The notes under the pieces are model-generated. The model searched no databases, had not been told where the DNA came from, and worked only from the letters and a program-made list of their open reading frames with translations. A DNA stretch of 64,000 nt from Archilochus colubris (taxonomy: Eukaryota; Chordata; Aves; Apodiformes; Trochilidae). This document shows positions 22,601 through 37,600 of the stretch, one piece after another. The translations under genes and the position numbers were made by a program. The DNA lies in the NCBI GenBank assembly GCA_023079485.1, contig CM041089.1:13283001-13347000 (forward strand), given 5' to 3'. Positions within the stretch are counted from its first letter, which is position 1. Each line of letters starts with the position of its first letter.

Positions 22601-25600
22601 CATTCGAGGGCAGCTGCTGCCATCAAGTGCTCCCATTGAAAGCTCCTCAGCCCAGCCAAGAGGAGTTAGGTGACCTGCCTGGATCACACCTGGATCACAT
22701 CCAAGCCCACTGCCAGACTCATTTTGGGAGCAGCTTGTGAGCAAAACAGTTTTCCCACAGCCTCCCCATCCCACAAACCCAGGTTTCAGAGTCATCTTAC
22801 TTGGTCTTTGTTGACAAATCCCCAAATTCCAGCTGCAACTTCACAGGCAAACAGGATCACTAGGCAAGTGAAGAACTGCAAAGAGAAAAAAAAACAAACA
22901 AAAACCAAGAGAGGGATGCTCAATGTACCTGGCTACAGGCAAAGGCAGCAATCAGGTGGGTAGGGATGGGGAGCAGCACTTCCACCCAGGAGATCTCTCT
23001 CATCCACGTGCTCAGCCCATCCACATTTTCCTATAACATATCAGGTGCCACTCCACACCCAGACTTCCCACTGGGATGGGTAAGTGGGGATCAGCACAGC
23101 CTTTCCAACACAGACTGGCAGGGCTAAGGGTGCCCTGGACACCCCAAGACACAACATTTCTCTTTGTGCATCTGCAGGACCAGCCAGCCAAACTTCCTGC
23201 TCTCTTCCATTGGGTTTTCCAAGGATGGAAATTGCCAGTGCAGGGTTAAAAGCACATTTCAGCTGCTGAGGAGCTGTGGGGTGTGATTTATGGCCAGCTC
23301 ACTCAGCATCCAGAGCCCTGCAAGGCTACTGCAGTTTTTTGCATAAATACTAACACTGATGTTTTCCCACAGTCCTCCCCCTATTTGTGCAGCTCCAGAA
23401 CTCCTCCCTGCCACCCCCCCCCCCCAAGCCTCTCCCCAGCTTTTTGTTCAGATCCTAGGAACATATTGTGATGGTTGATTTGTTGGACTGGGAATGGGAA
23501 GCTGGGAAGCTCCTAAATCAGAGTCAAGTGGGAAGGTACCAGCAGGCATTCTCCACACACAGCCAATGTTACCCCCGTGACATCTCCCTCAGTGACTTCT
23601 TCCTGGGAAAAACCCCAAACTGGGAGAGTTGCCATGGAAGTAAAGAAGCAAAAGAGGTGAATGCAGTCAGAGAAAGACAAAGTCACAGTATGGGGTGGGA
23701 CAAAAGCCCCTGGATCCTGGGTAGTCTCTGTGCCAGAGACATTTAGGACATTTTCTTCAACAATAGAGCAACCCAAAGCTTTCAGAATGATTCCATGACC
23801 TGGCTCCCACATGCAAAAGCAAAGGGTTATCAACAAAATGGAAATGACCTGACAGCAGTAAGGGACTTCCAACATCCTTGTCCAGTCCCTGAACAACAAA
23901 CTCCTCCTTAAACACCCATCCATCCTTGATTCTCCAGGAACATCTTTGGGGGACTGGGTGCCACATCCCTCCGAGGAATCGCCTCACCCTAAATCATGGG
24001 CGTGATGCCACTGCAATTCTAATGGTAAGCACTAGGGCTCACCCTTGCAGAAGTTACCCTCCAGTGAAGAATGCTTTGTTTATCCCAGATTTGGAGGTAC
24101 AACTTCCTGCAAATTCAGTTCTTCGGGGTGGCTTGATCCTATGGGAACAGGCAGTGTCCCTGCCCAAGTGTTCAGATGTGCCCAAACCCCTTCCTGGGGA
24201 GCAGCTTCCTCCTGCCTTCATCAGGTCTTACCAATCAGCTTCCATGGGACCTTTGGCACAGGATTCTGATGGCACAATCCTGATATTTTCCCCTTTTGCA
24301 GTAATCCTATAGTCACTCCATCAGCTGGCTGGAGGAGAGAGCAGAGCAGCTGCTTTCTTCCAATACCCTAAGGATGCTGCCTGGAAGTGTCCTTGGAGCC
24401 TGGTGGGAGCCTTGGCCAGTGGAAGGCATCATCACAGGATGTCTTCAACCTTCTCTTGGCAAGCCAAGGTGTGAGCAAGCCTGGGCAGAGCAGAGCTGCC
24501 AGAGCTGCTAATTTCAGCCCAAGCAGACAGTTTCCCTGGTGAGCCTCAGGTACATTGTGCCATCTGCCCTTCTAATCCTCTTTCCAACTTCAAGGGGTAA
24601 CTCAGGTCCTACAATCACTTGCATTAACAAAAAAAAAGTAATAATCCAAAGCTGCCAGCCCTCACCACAACAACGCTTGTTGGATTTGTAAGCGGGCTCC
24701 TCCTGTTCTCAGCTGCAGTGACAGTGTCTACAAGCTCCTCCAGCAGGTCTCATCCACTGATGTTCAGGGTGCTTTATGGAGGCTTTCCCTCATTCCCTTC
24801 TTATTGGGAAACAGAAGTGATGAGGTGAAGCCACCTGTGAGAGCAAGAGGGAAAGCAGCTCCACTTCCCTCAGTCCCACTTGAATCCACACCTATGGATC
24901 ACTACACCACCAAGAATCTTCCAACCCGACCAAGCCAAGTGCTGGAAAAGTCCTTCCAATTTTATTTTTTTAATTTCATTTTAATATATATATATATTAA
25001 TATTTTATCCCTCTGCTTTATTTCCTTTTGCATTGAATTTTAAGCTGAACCAGATGTAAGAAATGGCTTTAAATAAACGGGTCTCCCTTACCCTCAAGGC
25101 AAATGCTTTTGGTGTGGCTGCAGTTTATACAATTAAGGTCATCCTGTGCCAGGAATCTGGAGCTGCTGCCTCCCATCAAGGACGCCTGCAGCACTTCAGT
25201 AATGCATTTTCCAGGATGTACCTAGACTTACTGTGGGAATTCTTTGCTGTTTCCTTGTCCAAACAGATAAAAATAGCAGATGATCCCTGAAAAAAGAACT
25301 GGAACTGCCACAGGCAGCCTTGCAGCAGAGTGAAAGGGGAAGTTGTGGGGGACAGAAGGTAAGGGAGATTTTGTGGGTGTCAGAAAGACAGCCAGACAAT
25401 GGCAAGGAAAAAAAAGCATTTTGGTGGGGATGTGGGGGGGCACATATAACAGAGAAAATGAATCTCCAACAATCCTGCATCTCTTCTGCTTTGCTGCTGG
25501 CTTCTGCCTCTGAAGCAGAAGCAGCAGTCTGCAGAGCTCAGCCAGAGCTCCAGCAGGCTGGGCAGAGATGCTCTCTGCTAAATAACATTATCTTGGCCCT

Positions 25601-28600
25601 TCCAGAGGTCAGCAAGACCCCACCTCTGTGCTCACACAACCGCCCAGCCCTGCTTCTTGCAAAGGGAGGGAGGCAGGGCTGGGTGCTTCCCAGCACGGTG
25701 CCAAGTGGCATCCCCAGCTTTGTGCCTCTTACCGTTCCCAGAAGGCACTGAGATTCCTGAATAGCACCATAGCATCCCAGGAACCCCACGAACATCATGA
25801 CAGCTCCAACTGCAATCAGGATGTAGATTCCTGCAAGGAAAAGAGAGAGGGGAAACACGTTTAATGCAGAGCTTCGTATGGCAGCATCCTAGCTGGACAT
25901 GGACATGGACCATGCAGCTAATTAGGGCTAATTAAGGCCTGGGAGATCTGAGCAGAGGTGGAAGTAGATGTGGTAGAACAACACATCCAAGTCAGACCTC
26001 CTGAAGCTGCCAACACTGAAAATTGGAAACCCCTTTGCCCTCAAAATCAGAGGTGACACCAAGGGCTGGAGCAGTCACAGGCTGAGGCTGCAGGAGGCAA
26101 GGCAAAGGCTTAACAGCATCCTCCAAGCTAAGTTCCCATGGCATGGATAATGATTTAAATATTTAAGCAGGGGAGAGGAAAATTATTCGTGTGTGTAGCT
26201 TTTAAAATAAACAAGAGGGCATATGGTTTATTTATATTAATCATTGTATAAATATTTATCTGCCTTTAGCCAGTCTGGTTTTAGACCAGCCACAAAACTA
26301 AGGGGAAAGTACTACTTAAGCACTTAATTTAATACAATCTGGCTTTTGTTTGCTATAAGCTCTTCTGTATAGAGAAAAGCATTTTTTCCTTCAACTTAAC
26401 CAAATCTGCACAATCAACTTACTCCATAACTACTTCAAAACTTGGGAACTAGGAAATGCCTCAGGACCTAGGCACTGAGTGGGCTGAGAAAACAAGGTTT
26501 TTTCATCCAGGAAACAAGAGTTTAGTTCAAGGCTTAGGTCTGTTGCCACTGGGTATTACCCTGGTTTCACCTTGGTCAAATGCTACCAGTTTGGTTAAAC
26601 TTATTTCCTTTTCCATAAACACAGCTTCCTCCTGATGGCTCCTGGTTAGTGCATTTTTGGTGAAGTAATATCCTCAAGTGTTGTGGTTCTACTACTTTGC
26701 AAGTGAATCCTTCTTTCCATCCCAAAACAATATAAGACATGCAAAAAATAATCAAAGAAACAATTACAAACGTGGCAAGAGTGCAGTCACCATTTGCACT
26801 GACAGTGAAAGGAAAAAAAAATCAGGATGAGGATAAATTTACATGGGGCATCCCAGAGGTAACAACAAAACAGTGCTTGGGAGACAGATCTCTTCAATTA
26901 AATGTTTTTTTCTTTTGCTAAGAGTCAAAATGTTTTTCAACTTATTAATCAGCCTGTCAAGTCCCTTTTAGGAACAGCCCTGAACTATAAGCAGAGCTCT
27001 AGGTTACAACTGCTTGTACAATCCTGCCAGGTTTAAGGTTTTTCTTATCTTTGTAGCTGCTAATCTTTTGATAATTAAAAGTGCAAAGTCTAAAGGGCAT
27101 GTAATGAGAGCAGAGTTAAACCTTCTCTATAAATAACAAACCAAACAGAGAGGTAGGAACAGTTTCAGCTCCTTTGCAATCCCCCTGTGGACACATCAAA
27201 CTTGGGAAAGGGTCAACTTTGGCTTCTCAGCACCCAAAAGTCAGGGGTCAACTGGACCAGAGATGGTGAGGGGCAGAAAACTGCAGCAACCTGGCCCTGG
27301 GACCTCCTGGGAGAGCAATTAAGGTTTTTTTAGTTTTTCTGGAATAGCCACAGGGTTTATCCTGGTGGTTGGAGATGGGACCATTGGTGCCAGCAGGGCA
27401 GGAAGCCAAGGTGGCCAGGAGTGGGTTGGGGTCTGCAGAGGGGAGGGAAGTCCCAAAGGGGCTGGAGGTGATGGGAAGGCACCAATCATCCTGCAAAATG
27501 AAAGCTGTGGGCTGGATGCTTGCCAAGCTCCAGGGAGGCTGAGAGAGATTTCAGGACACATGACTGCTGTTTCAAGATACCATTAGTGGCCTTTCCAAAA
27601 GAAGCTCTGCTTATTGTCACCAGAATTGTTCAGGCCCCAGAACTGCTCCAGCTTGTACCAGCTGCTGGTTTGGATTTTCAACCTAAATTGCATCAGGTTT
27701 TTACATCTTACAGCCTCCACTGGAGAGCCTTCATCACAGGTCCTTCAGGGATAAGCAAAGTTTTTTTCCCAGGAGTACAGCACCTCCTGACTTCTCCTGA
27801 CATGAGGTCAGCAGAGAAAGAAGACAAAGCTGGGCTGGGACCAAGTCATTTCAGGCTCTGAGAAGTCACCACTCATGTCACCACCATCATCCCTGTTAGA
27901 TGAGTAAAAAGCAGCTGTAGCTCATCTAGAGACCAAGCAGCATGATGCTCAGGGACCCCAACCATCAGGTTACTCCCACAGATTGCCTATTTCAGATCCT
28001 TTTACTCCTCAGTTCTTCAAAATCAACACTGAAGGCATCTTCCAAGCTTGCCAAATATAGCCAGGAGATCACAGAATCATAGAGCAGCCCAGGTTGGAAG
28101 AGACCTCTGATCCAAACTTTTTTGAGAAAGGGCACCTAGGTGAAACTATCTAGAACCATGTCCAAGTTTATCTTGAAAACCTCCAGCGATGGGGACTCTA
28201 CCATGGCCCAGGGAAGGCTGTTCCAGGGCCTGTTCTGTAAAAAAAAGTCTTATCCTGAGATCATCAGGAAAACTGAAGAGCCACTGGGGGCTGGGAAAGC
28301 TCTGAAAACTAGGAGATAAAAGCCCAGCAAGAATCTCAAAATGATGGAGAAGACTCATAATGAATAGAGATATTTGCTGTTTTACAGAAATCTTCCAGAG
28401 TTCTCTGTATGTGGGATTTGTGCAGCTTCAAAAAAAAACAAACAAAAAAAAACCAAACCAAACCTGACCTGCTCAATTCCCACCCCAGCCAGGCTGTGTA
28501 ATTTTGAACAAGTGAGGTCCTGGCTTCCTGCTTCACCAATTCCTTCCCCCAGCCAGCAAGAATTAAAGGAGAGAAGGGAGGAAGATGTGCACCAGTTTCC

Positions 28601-31600
28601 TGAGTGGAGCTCAGTGAGTGTGACTGGTGGGGTGGGAGCTGCAGGAATGTGAAGCAATGAGTGGCCTGAACTCTGAAAACCACAAAAAAACCCTGGAAGG
28701 TTTTTGGGATCAAGGCCAGCTTCGTTCCCAGGCACAAACAAGTGGCTGTTGTGGAGCTGCCTTTTGTTACCAGAGCACTCCAGCCTCCTGGGAAGCAACA
28801 GAGTGAGGACTCTGCTCCAGAGTTTATTTAAAAACAAGTACAAAACATTGAGTGCAACAACAGCATCTTGGAAGGTGACTGCTAGGGGTGTTTCTCCATG
28901 GAAATGCCACGCTGAGGTCTGGAAAAGCAACCTAAGCACCCGACCACATGCTTTGGGTGGTGTCTGTTTTCCCACACCCATCCTTCCCCCTCCAGGGATG
29001 GTGCTGGGGGGGGGGGGGGGAAGGGGAAAGGGGGAGACTGTCTGGCTCCAGACAGCTGGGGGGCTACTTCATGGCAATCACAGCCCAGATGGGAAGGACC
29101 AAGCCCTCTTCCCAGAAAGCAGCCTGACACATCTTAGCTTTCACTCTTGGCAGAGCACAGGGATGACAGGCAGCATGGCTTTGGGGCTCTGTCTGTGAGC
29201 AAGGCACCTGTCATGCCCATCCTGAATGGCACATTCTCTGCTTTAAATCCAGAGGAGACTTCTCCTCAGCCCAAGGCTCCTTGTTATTTAAGCATCAGAG
29301 ATGGGGTTAAGTCCTGTCCAGGAGGGGAAACTTCTCAGCCAGGCAGCATCCGCTCCTTCAGGGCTCCACCCAAATTCTGGTGAGCAACACACCAGCTGCC
29401 TTCCCCTGCTCATTAGCATTGGAGCTTTCTCAGGGGTTTTAAACCAAGTAATGCTGCTTGCCATAACCCAAAAATAAGATGAGAGAGGCCTAAAATGCAA
29501 ACCACAGAGCTTATTCATGCTGCTCCATCCAATGGCAGCATGGGGAGAACCCTGGGGACAACCAGAGTGGTTGCAAACAGGGACAGCGAGCAAACCATCT
29601 CTGGGGACCATCTCAAGGTACCAATATGCCAAGACATCCTTGAGCAACCCCACGCTGTGGTTTTTAATCCCAGGGCAGAGTTCTTAGGTCAGGCAGCAGA
29701 GAAGTGTGATGCTACAGCTGGCACCCATGAAAGCAAACCCTGAAGTGCTCTGTCTTTGAGTTGGGAAAGTCACAGGAGCACATGAGGGGACAGGAGCTGT
29801 CAATACTGCCTGGTGTCCTTTTATCTTCCTTTTGAGATGGAGCCTTGAAACAGAAAGCTTTAGGAAAGAGAGCCAGCAAGCCTTAGTTTTGCTTCCTTGT
29901 TACAGAGAGATTCAGAGCCCCATCTGAAATCAAAGCAGGAGCACAGCAGCTGCCACAGGATTTCTGCTCAAGAGCATCAGGATGTAACTCATCAGAAAAA
30001 GCAGCAGCAATGGACCAAACATCATCCCCTTTCCCTGATATAACCAAGGCACGTGCTGCTTTGGGATGCAGGGATCCCCTAAAGCTTTAAGCACATGGAA
30101 AGCCCCTGAATATCCAAGCCAGGGGATGGACAGGCACTGCACCTGAACTTCTCTCTGGATGGTGCTGAGTGGGAAAGAAAACAAAGCAGCCAAGAGGCCA
30201 GCTTGGCTCCCAGCTCACACAGATGAGTGGCCATGGAGTGTCCTTTGCCTCCAGGGCATGTAGGAAGCAGGATGCAGGGAAGGGAGAGGAAAAGGCAGGA
30301 TTCACTGGCAGTACTCTGTATTAACCAGGGTTGTAAAACCCATGTCCTGACCTTTTAGAAGTTTAAAAAAAAAAAAAAAAAAGGTAGAAAAAACACACTT
30401 AAAAAAAAAAAAAAAAAAAAAGGAAATCATGAAAAATAAAGAGAGGAACAAGCACAGCAGAGTCCCTCTAAACCAAGAAGGGAGCAGACCAGCCCCACCA
30501 TCCCCATGGGCATCCCCAGGCAGCATCAGAACACCTCTCTCTTATTTTGCTCCTTCCCCTGCAGCTTTAACTCATTAAGCTAATGGAAGCCACTCTCTTC
30601 CCCCGGGTCACCATGGAAATGTTTCCAAAAGAAAAAAAAACCCCAAACAAACCAAAAAACAAAACAACTCCCCCCAAAACCAACAAACAAAACCCAAAAA
30701 ACCCCACAAGACCTACCCACCCCCCCCCCCCTGCACCACCCCATGCATCCCAGGAAGCCTGGGCAGCTCTCCAATCCATGCCTGCCCTCCCCATGGGATG
30801 AGCTTTAAAAAGGGGCTGAGAGCAGAGGAAAGAGAGATTTTTGTGTTTACTCTCCCAGCAGACAGACTCCCAGGGGGAAATTCTGCAGATCCAGGAGGTT
30901 TTTTAAGTTTTTTTTTAAGGAAAGGGAAGGCTCTGCTGCCTTCTCTGCTCCTGGCCTGGAGATGCTGCAGGGAGAGGTGGTACCATCAGAGGGTGATGGG
31001 AGGGGGACTCCTTCCAACCCCACATCACCACTTCTGGAAGAACAACCAAAAGATTTGGCCATGACATCCTTCCTGGGGGTGGGATACAGGCAGGGAGTGG
31101 AAACTCCTTCCAGGATGGGGTGAGAGGAGGAAAGAGGTGGCTCCAGCAGTCAGCCAGGGGGGTAAGGGCTCCTGGATGTGTCTGCCTGTCTGGTGTAATT
31201 GGCTCAGGGCAAGAGCAGAAAGAAAAGGGAAAAAAAAAAAAGTTTTCTGGAAGATGACAAACTGGGAAGTCCCTCTGTTCCTCTCCACCCCCCTTCTGAA
31301 GAAAAACATTGCTGCTCCCTGGCTGCTAATGACTTCCAGATGGAGCAGCAGTGTCACAAAACATGGAGAGCTCTGTGGCTCACATGGGGAGATGATAGGA
31401 TGTACCCACCTCTTGCCTGCATGAACAAGGCAAGAAGGAAGCAAAGGACATCCCTCTGTCAGAACAGAGGTGGGAAAACCCCCAGAACAATGTTCCCATG
31501 CCTGCATAGCTCTACCCAAACAGACTCCACAGAGATGCCACAATTTCGGGTGCCAAGATGCCAGAAATCCAAGGATTTCTTGTCTTCTACCCACCCAGGA

Positions 31601-34600
31601 TATGCTGGAAGGATACTTGAGGTTTGTGACAGCCCTGAGAGCTGGGAGGAACCACACTGCACATCCCAGCACTGGGATGGGTGCTGGTGATGCAGCACAG
31701 GAGCCCCAGCCTGGAATGTGCTGGCCCAGCCTCCAACACTTGAGGCTGACAGAGCCCAAAACCTGCTGGAGAACTTCTTGTGGACATTGCATGGCAATTT
31801 TTCAAAGGAAAAACTGTCAAAGTGATGGGTAGAAGCAGCCACCTTTGGCACAGGTCCTCATAGCCAGCAAGGGGGGGAAAAAGGGAGGAAGACAACTACA
31901 TATCTATAGTCCCCTAGATCTGAACCCAGAAATAACCTGATGGCAGAAATCTATGGTCTTAAGTCATAACCAGTTGAGTCTGCAGAGGAAATAAATCACA
32001 GGAGTTGGTCACAGTGATGGTAAACTGAAATCACTGTTTGGGTTTTTTAATAGAAATTGGGTTCTATGATAAGAACACCCAGATAAGGATTGTATTGCCA
32101 GCTATCTGGTGCAAGCCAGACACTCAAAGGGAAGTACTGACAAAATGTTTTCACTCCAAAGTATTATTTTTAAAAGAATTCCACTATTACTCAAGTGGTT
32201 GATCTGGCAGTGATTAGAGGAAAATGTAGAACCAGGAAATCTCAGCCTTTTTTTATTTTTTTCCCTTTAAAGGACTAAATAATTAAATTATCCTTAACTA
32301 CAGGTTTATTTCCAAGAGAGAAAAATGCATGTACCTCTTACTTAAAAAAAAAACAACAACCCAAACACATGTGTAAGTGTTATTTTTAAACCACCCACTG
32401 CTCTCACTGTCATGCAAAGTTTGGTTTCCTCTCCCAAGCATGCAAGCCAGGCCACAGCTCACATCTCTGCCTCTAAGGCACACAGAGCCTTGGGGAACTG
32501 AGCACAAATGGGATGAGAGAAGAGCCCAGGGCTGACCCAGCATCTGCAGGGATTGCTGCAGCACCACGTGGAAAAAACCTTTCTTTTTTGGCACAAGTGT
32601 TTACTACAAGTCCCAGAGATCAGGACTCTTGGACCCTTCTCTTGCCCTTTCACCCCAAGTTTAGCAAAAGATGTGCTGCTGGCTCTAACCCCACGATGGA
32701 CAGAAGTTGTCACCACCTTTAAAAGCTGGCTCTTATTTCCTGAGGGATGGAGACAGGGATGGGAGCATGAAAAGAAACAAAGAATTGCCCTGCTCTCTGC
32801 ACTACTGGTTTCCAGTGCCTTTCCAACACACTGAAGCTCAACCCTCTCTGCAACTAAAAACACCCCTCTAAAAACCTGGAAATCTTATTTTTTTGTGCAA
32901 GCCTGCCCTGAAAAGGCTAAGTAAGAAAAAAGCTGCTTCTAAGCTTGTTTGGATGACAAACAGGGATGCTCTGCACTGCTGCCCACACCTGGGACCCATC
33001 AAGAGCATCCAAAGCATCCTCACATGCCATGGGAGGAAGCTCAGGCAGGCATCCCAATCCCTGTCCATGGATACACACATCAGTTCCTCCTCTCTGTGAG
33101 GGGTCAGACCCCCCTGAGGCTGGCAGAAACTTCAGGACAGGCTTTCAAAAAACTAGGAGGAGACCCAGGAAAGCTGATGGATGCCACACTGACCCCAGGG
33201 ATGAGTGTGCAGATGTGACTGTGCTGCAGACTCAGCCGTGTGCTCGTTGCTGAGAAAGACTTCAAAGCAGCCCTGGGCTTCCTGGCCTGTTCCTTCCAGC
33301 CCAGTCTACATTAAAAAAAAACAAAACAAAACAAAACAGCTTGAACTCGTTCTCAGCACAGAAATGATCATCCAGGCTGTATTTATCTGGAGCAGGATGG
33401 AGAAGAGTGGGAATGCACCTCTCCCCAAAGAGCACTGGTCCCATTATGCTCTGGGGAGGAGACATTGGCCAGCAGAGAATTTACTAATAAACCCCCCCCC
33501 AAAAAACCCTTCACAGAAGCAATGTCAGTGCTCTCCTCACCCCCAAAGCTGCACAGAAAACCCCAGCCCAGCTCTGGATTCCTTTGCACACTTTTCCTGA
33601 CTCTGGCCCCATTCCCAGGCCATGCTAATCAGAGCCACGGGTCGTGTCCCCCTGTCACTTGCTGTGGGCAGCTGGAGACAGATTTCCTATTTTGGGTCTG
33701 GCAGGAGAGAGCAAATCCCAGCTCATCCAGCTGCCACATCCTGTTCCAGCACCCAGACAGCCTGGCAAGGGGGGAAATGTGAAATCCAGAGATGGGGACT
33801 GAAGGTCCAGAAGCCACAGCTTCTGTCTCCACCCTGCTGAAAGCATCTCACCTACAGCTCCAGACATCACAAAACCCAAATCCTTGAAGGATTTCCCCTA
33901 ACACATCATCTTCACCATCATCCCACTGAGATGGGGTAAATGCTCTTGCCTGGTCAAGACCCCCAGGGGTTTTTAAAACTAGTGACAACACAGCAGCAAC
34001 TTCTTGGGGAGAGACCAGACCAGTCCATTTCGTACTGGTACCCACAGAAATGGAGCATCCCAGCATCCCAGCCTTTTCCCCACAGGCTCCCATAGCTCAC
34101 TGAACCACAGGGTGGGGTTTGGGTTTTTTTTTTTGTTTAAAAAAGGTACTTTATGTCAATAAATATTTAAAAAACAGAAAAGCAGTTAGCATCCAACTTG
34201 CTTATCAATGTCTTTAGCTATTCTGAAGGATGATTTCTGACCTGTTAGTAACACACTGCCTGGCCTCCAGACACAAAGGGCACTTCAGACTCATTGGGCA
34301 AGAAGCAAGAAGAATTTTAACTTTTCCACTACAAATGAAGCAAATAAATGCATGGTAGACCACAAGCCTAGCTCAGATGAAGAGCAAGCATTTCCTCTTG
34401 CAGTCACAAAAGCAGAAAATCAGTGCTCCAACTATCCCCATCCCTGATCCTTGCAGCACCAGAGTGCTTAAGCTGCCATTTGCCAGAGCATTGGGTCCAG
34501 AGCCAAAATGGAAGTGCCAAAAGCCTGGGCTGTAACAAGTGGTTAGGGGAATCAGATAATTTGCAAGATATGCTGAGGAAAAGCCCACAAAAAAAAATAG

Positions 34601-37600
34601 AGGTTGTTTCATACCCTCCCAAGCCAGCCCACAACCCAACTCTTTGGCTGCAGTACCAAATACCTTGTGGGAAAGCCCAGCCCCAGGAGCTCTCTCCTCC
34701 TGGGCTGGATGGGGGAGCAGGGGATCTTTGAGGGCTGCAAGACCTCTGGCTGCCTGTGGCCAGCTGATTGCAGGGGAAAAAAAAAAATCAAAGCAAGGAC
34801 TGCTCCTCTCCTCCTGCTCCCTTGCAGAGCTGGGGAAAGGAACCAAGGAACCCAAGCAGCTCCCCCCTTGCTGGCAGAAAATTCTGCAGTGGGGGAAGCT
34901 TGATCTGCAAATGAGATCTGCAACCAAGAGACCTGAGCTTGCTGGGCTGCAAACCTGCTTTATTTCTGAGGAGAAATATTTATTTATTTCTGCCTTCAAC
35001 AGGCTGAATAAGCATCACACCCCCAGCACCCTGGTAGCTGCCTGCATCCCTGCATCCTCCCTCTCCCACTCCCCCAGTGCCAACAAATCCCACAGCCCAA
35101 CCTTAATTATTTTCCTCTTAATTAATTAAGACTTAAAAGTCTTTATTATTTTTCCTCTCCTGCAACACAAAGACACCTGGGTTAACACTCTTCAAACAAA
35201 ACAGCTCCAACTCTGGGACAGGGAAGAAGACATAAAAAGAAAAGACACCAAAGTGCTGCTTTCCCACTCCTCCTCCTCACCAAATCCAAGCCCCACAGTG
35301 CACATTCTTTTTTTTCCCTCCTCCAACAGCTTTTATTCCTTCCCCCCCTGTCCTGCAGCCCCATGACAAAGTCTAGCTGGCCTTTAAAAGTCTCCTGACA
35401 GATCCTGGGACCAGTGCCCTGTGCCAGACACTAAAAAGGGGTTTGCAAGGGGAAAATAAAACCCTCCAGGTCTGGAGGCCAGCTCCAGAGAGGTTCTCAT
35501 TCCCAAAGCAGGAACATCGTGTGCATGTGGATGTTGGATGCCAGAGGAGAAAAAGGAGGGAGAGTTGGTTGGCAAGGGGGTTTGGGGAAGGAGAGGGAAA
35601 AAAGAAAAAGCAGAAAGCAAGCTCAGCCTTCAGACTCCAGAGGACTGGCTGGGAGAGGCAGCAGCTGAAATAAACGCTCTGCTGTTATTACTGCATGGAA
35701 ATTACAGCTGCCAAAAGGAATCCAGGCCGGTCTGCTGCTGAATATAACTTTAAAAAGACAGCCAGCCTGAAATCCCAGCCTGTTCATGGCTGTCAGAAAA
35801 GTCAGGGCAGTGGTGGGACCCGTGGTCCATTCCACGTTGCCTTTTAAACAGCAAAGGGCAAGGACAAAGATGAAACAATGATGGGCAGAAGATCAAAGGA
35901 TGCCCAACAGGTGGGAAGGGAGGACTCAGCTCCCATGCTCCTGGTTGGGGAGAAATGTGTTAAATAGGGAGATCCCAGTTGCTGGCACAACAAGAAAGAG
36001 GGAGGTGTTTGGGCTGGTTCCTGGAAAGTGTTTAACGTTTTAAAGTGTTCCTTTTTTCCTTTTTAAAATTGAAAATCTACAAAGGAAAAAAAAATGCTAT
36101 AAATACAGCTCTGGGTGTGAGGCAGGAGAGGGGAGACAGTGAGAAAGGAAACCCCACCACTATTTACAGCAGGAGCATCCAGTGTAACCATGATGAGAAA
36201 GGCTTGGGGGATGCTGCTTTGTGGGCAAGCAGGGAAAACCCAAGTAAAATCCTCTCCAGAAGAGAACTTCAGCTACAGGTGAGAACAGGACACTGGATTA
36301 GATGGGTCCTCACCACAGTGCCAGCAGCCTTGCACCCTGAGCTGGCCCCTGCCTGGCAGCAGCTCCCCGTTGCCCACAAGGAATCCTTGGAGAATGGGGC
36401 AAAACCAGGGGTTTTCATCTTCCAACAAGCCATGCTGTCAATTTAATAAAAATCATGCTGAGCTTAACCATGACTGACAGAGGCTCCACTTGCTCCTCCT
36501 GGAGAACATGAGTCAGGAGCACACCAAGCTTCCCTTCCCACTGCCCCTCTTGGCTGCTGCTACATCCTTTTGGGTAGGAAATCAAACAATCTGCCAAAAA
36601 AGTTCCCTCTCTGTCCCCAGATGTGGTCCTGGGGAGGCTGCAGTGGAGAACAGCACCAGAGAAACCCCACTGACACTGCAGCACTTTCAGCCCCCCCATC
36701 ATTTAATGAAGGCTTTGCCTGGCATGGCAGGGGTTATTATTATTAATGCAGCCTCCTTGCTGCTCACCTGGAGCCTTCTGCCCTGGTTCTGGGCACGCTG
36801 AAGTCCACCCTGGGGCACGGCACAACCACATCCCTACCCCCCAGACCTACTTACCCACGTAGAAGGTGTTGGGGGCCTGTTTGTCCCCCAGCTGCAGGTA
36901 GAGGATATTCGTCGTCTGCGAGTCATGCCGGAGCCACAGGGCCACTCCCAGGATGATGCCTCCAGCCAGCTGGGGAAAAAACACAGAGAAGCAGAGGTTA
37001 CCCACTGCTCTGGTCATGCCAGACCCAGCAGGGCAGTTTTCAGGTGGGAGGGAGCAGAAGGTTTACTCTTCATCCTTCCCTGCTCGTTTCATCATCACGC
37101 CAACATCCCAGCCCTGCAATCTGTTTTGTGCCCCACACCACAGCACCCACTCACAGGGGCACCCAAAACACCTCCAACTCCTCCAAAACACACAGCTGAT
37201 GATGGCTGCATCTTAGCACAGTGTTTAGGAACACACAGATGACTGAGAAACCACGCTCAGTGGGACCTGGCAACGTTTCCAGCAGCACATTTGTGTTCTG
37301 TCCCATTAATCCCCTCCCTGTGGGTCTTGGGGATGTCCCACGTTGGGAGGGGACAGGCAAGGATTCACCCCAGCTGCCTTTGCAGCATCACTTTAAGATT
37401 TCAGTCTTCTTCCAAGGTGTTTCAGGTCCCACAGTAATCACCATCACTTCCACTGCTCAGTTCATTGCCCATAAGATTTCAAAATGTGATTGGAAAAAAA
37501 AAAAAAAAAAAAGAAAAATCAGAATGCAGGGCCCTGTGGGTGGGCTGTGAGCAGGGACTCTGCTCTCTCACTCTTAGGGCATTCAGACATGCATGACCAA

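Larger units (their letters stand above)
25831..36854. other. CD81 intron 2 (11.0 kb)
   Basis: Largely unique DNA with one CR1 fragment (28070-28262), an AT-rich block at 26130-26450, two poly(A) runs (30363-30381, 30401-30420), a G15 run near 29006-29020 and (AAAAC)n at 33311-33338. No internal exon was recognised. Confidence 0.5.
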
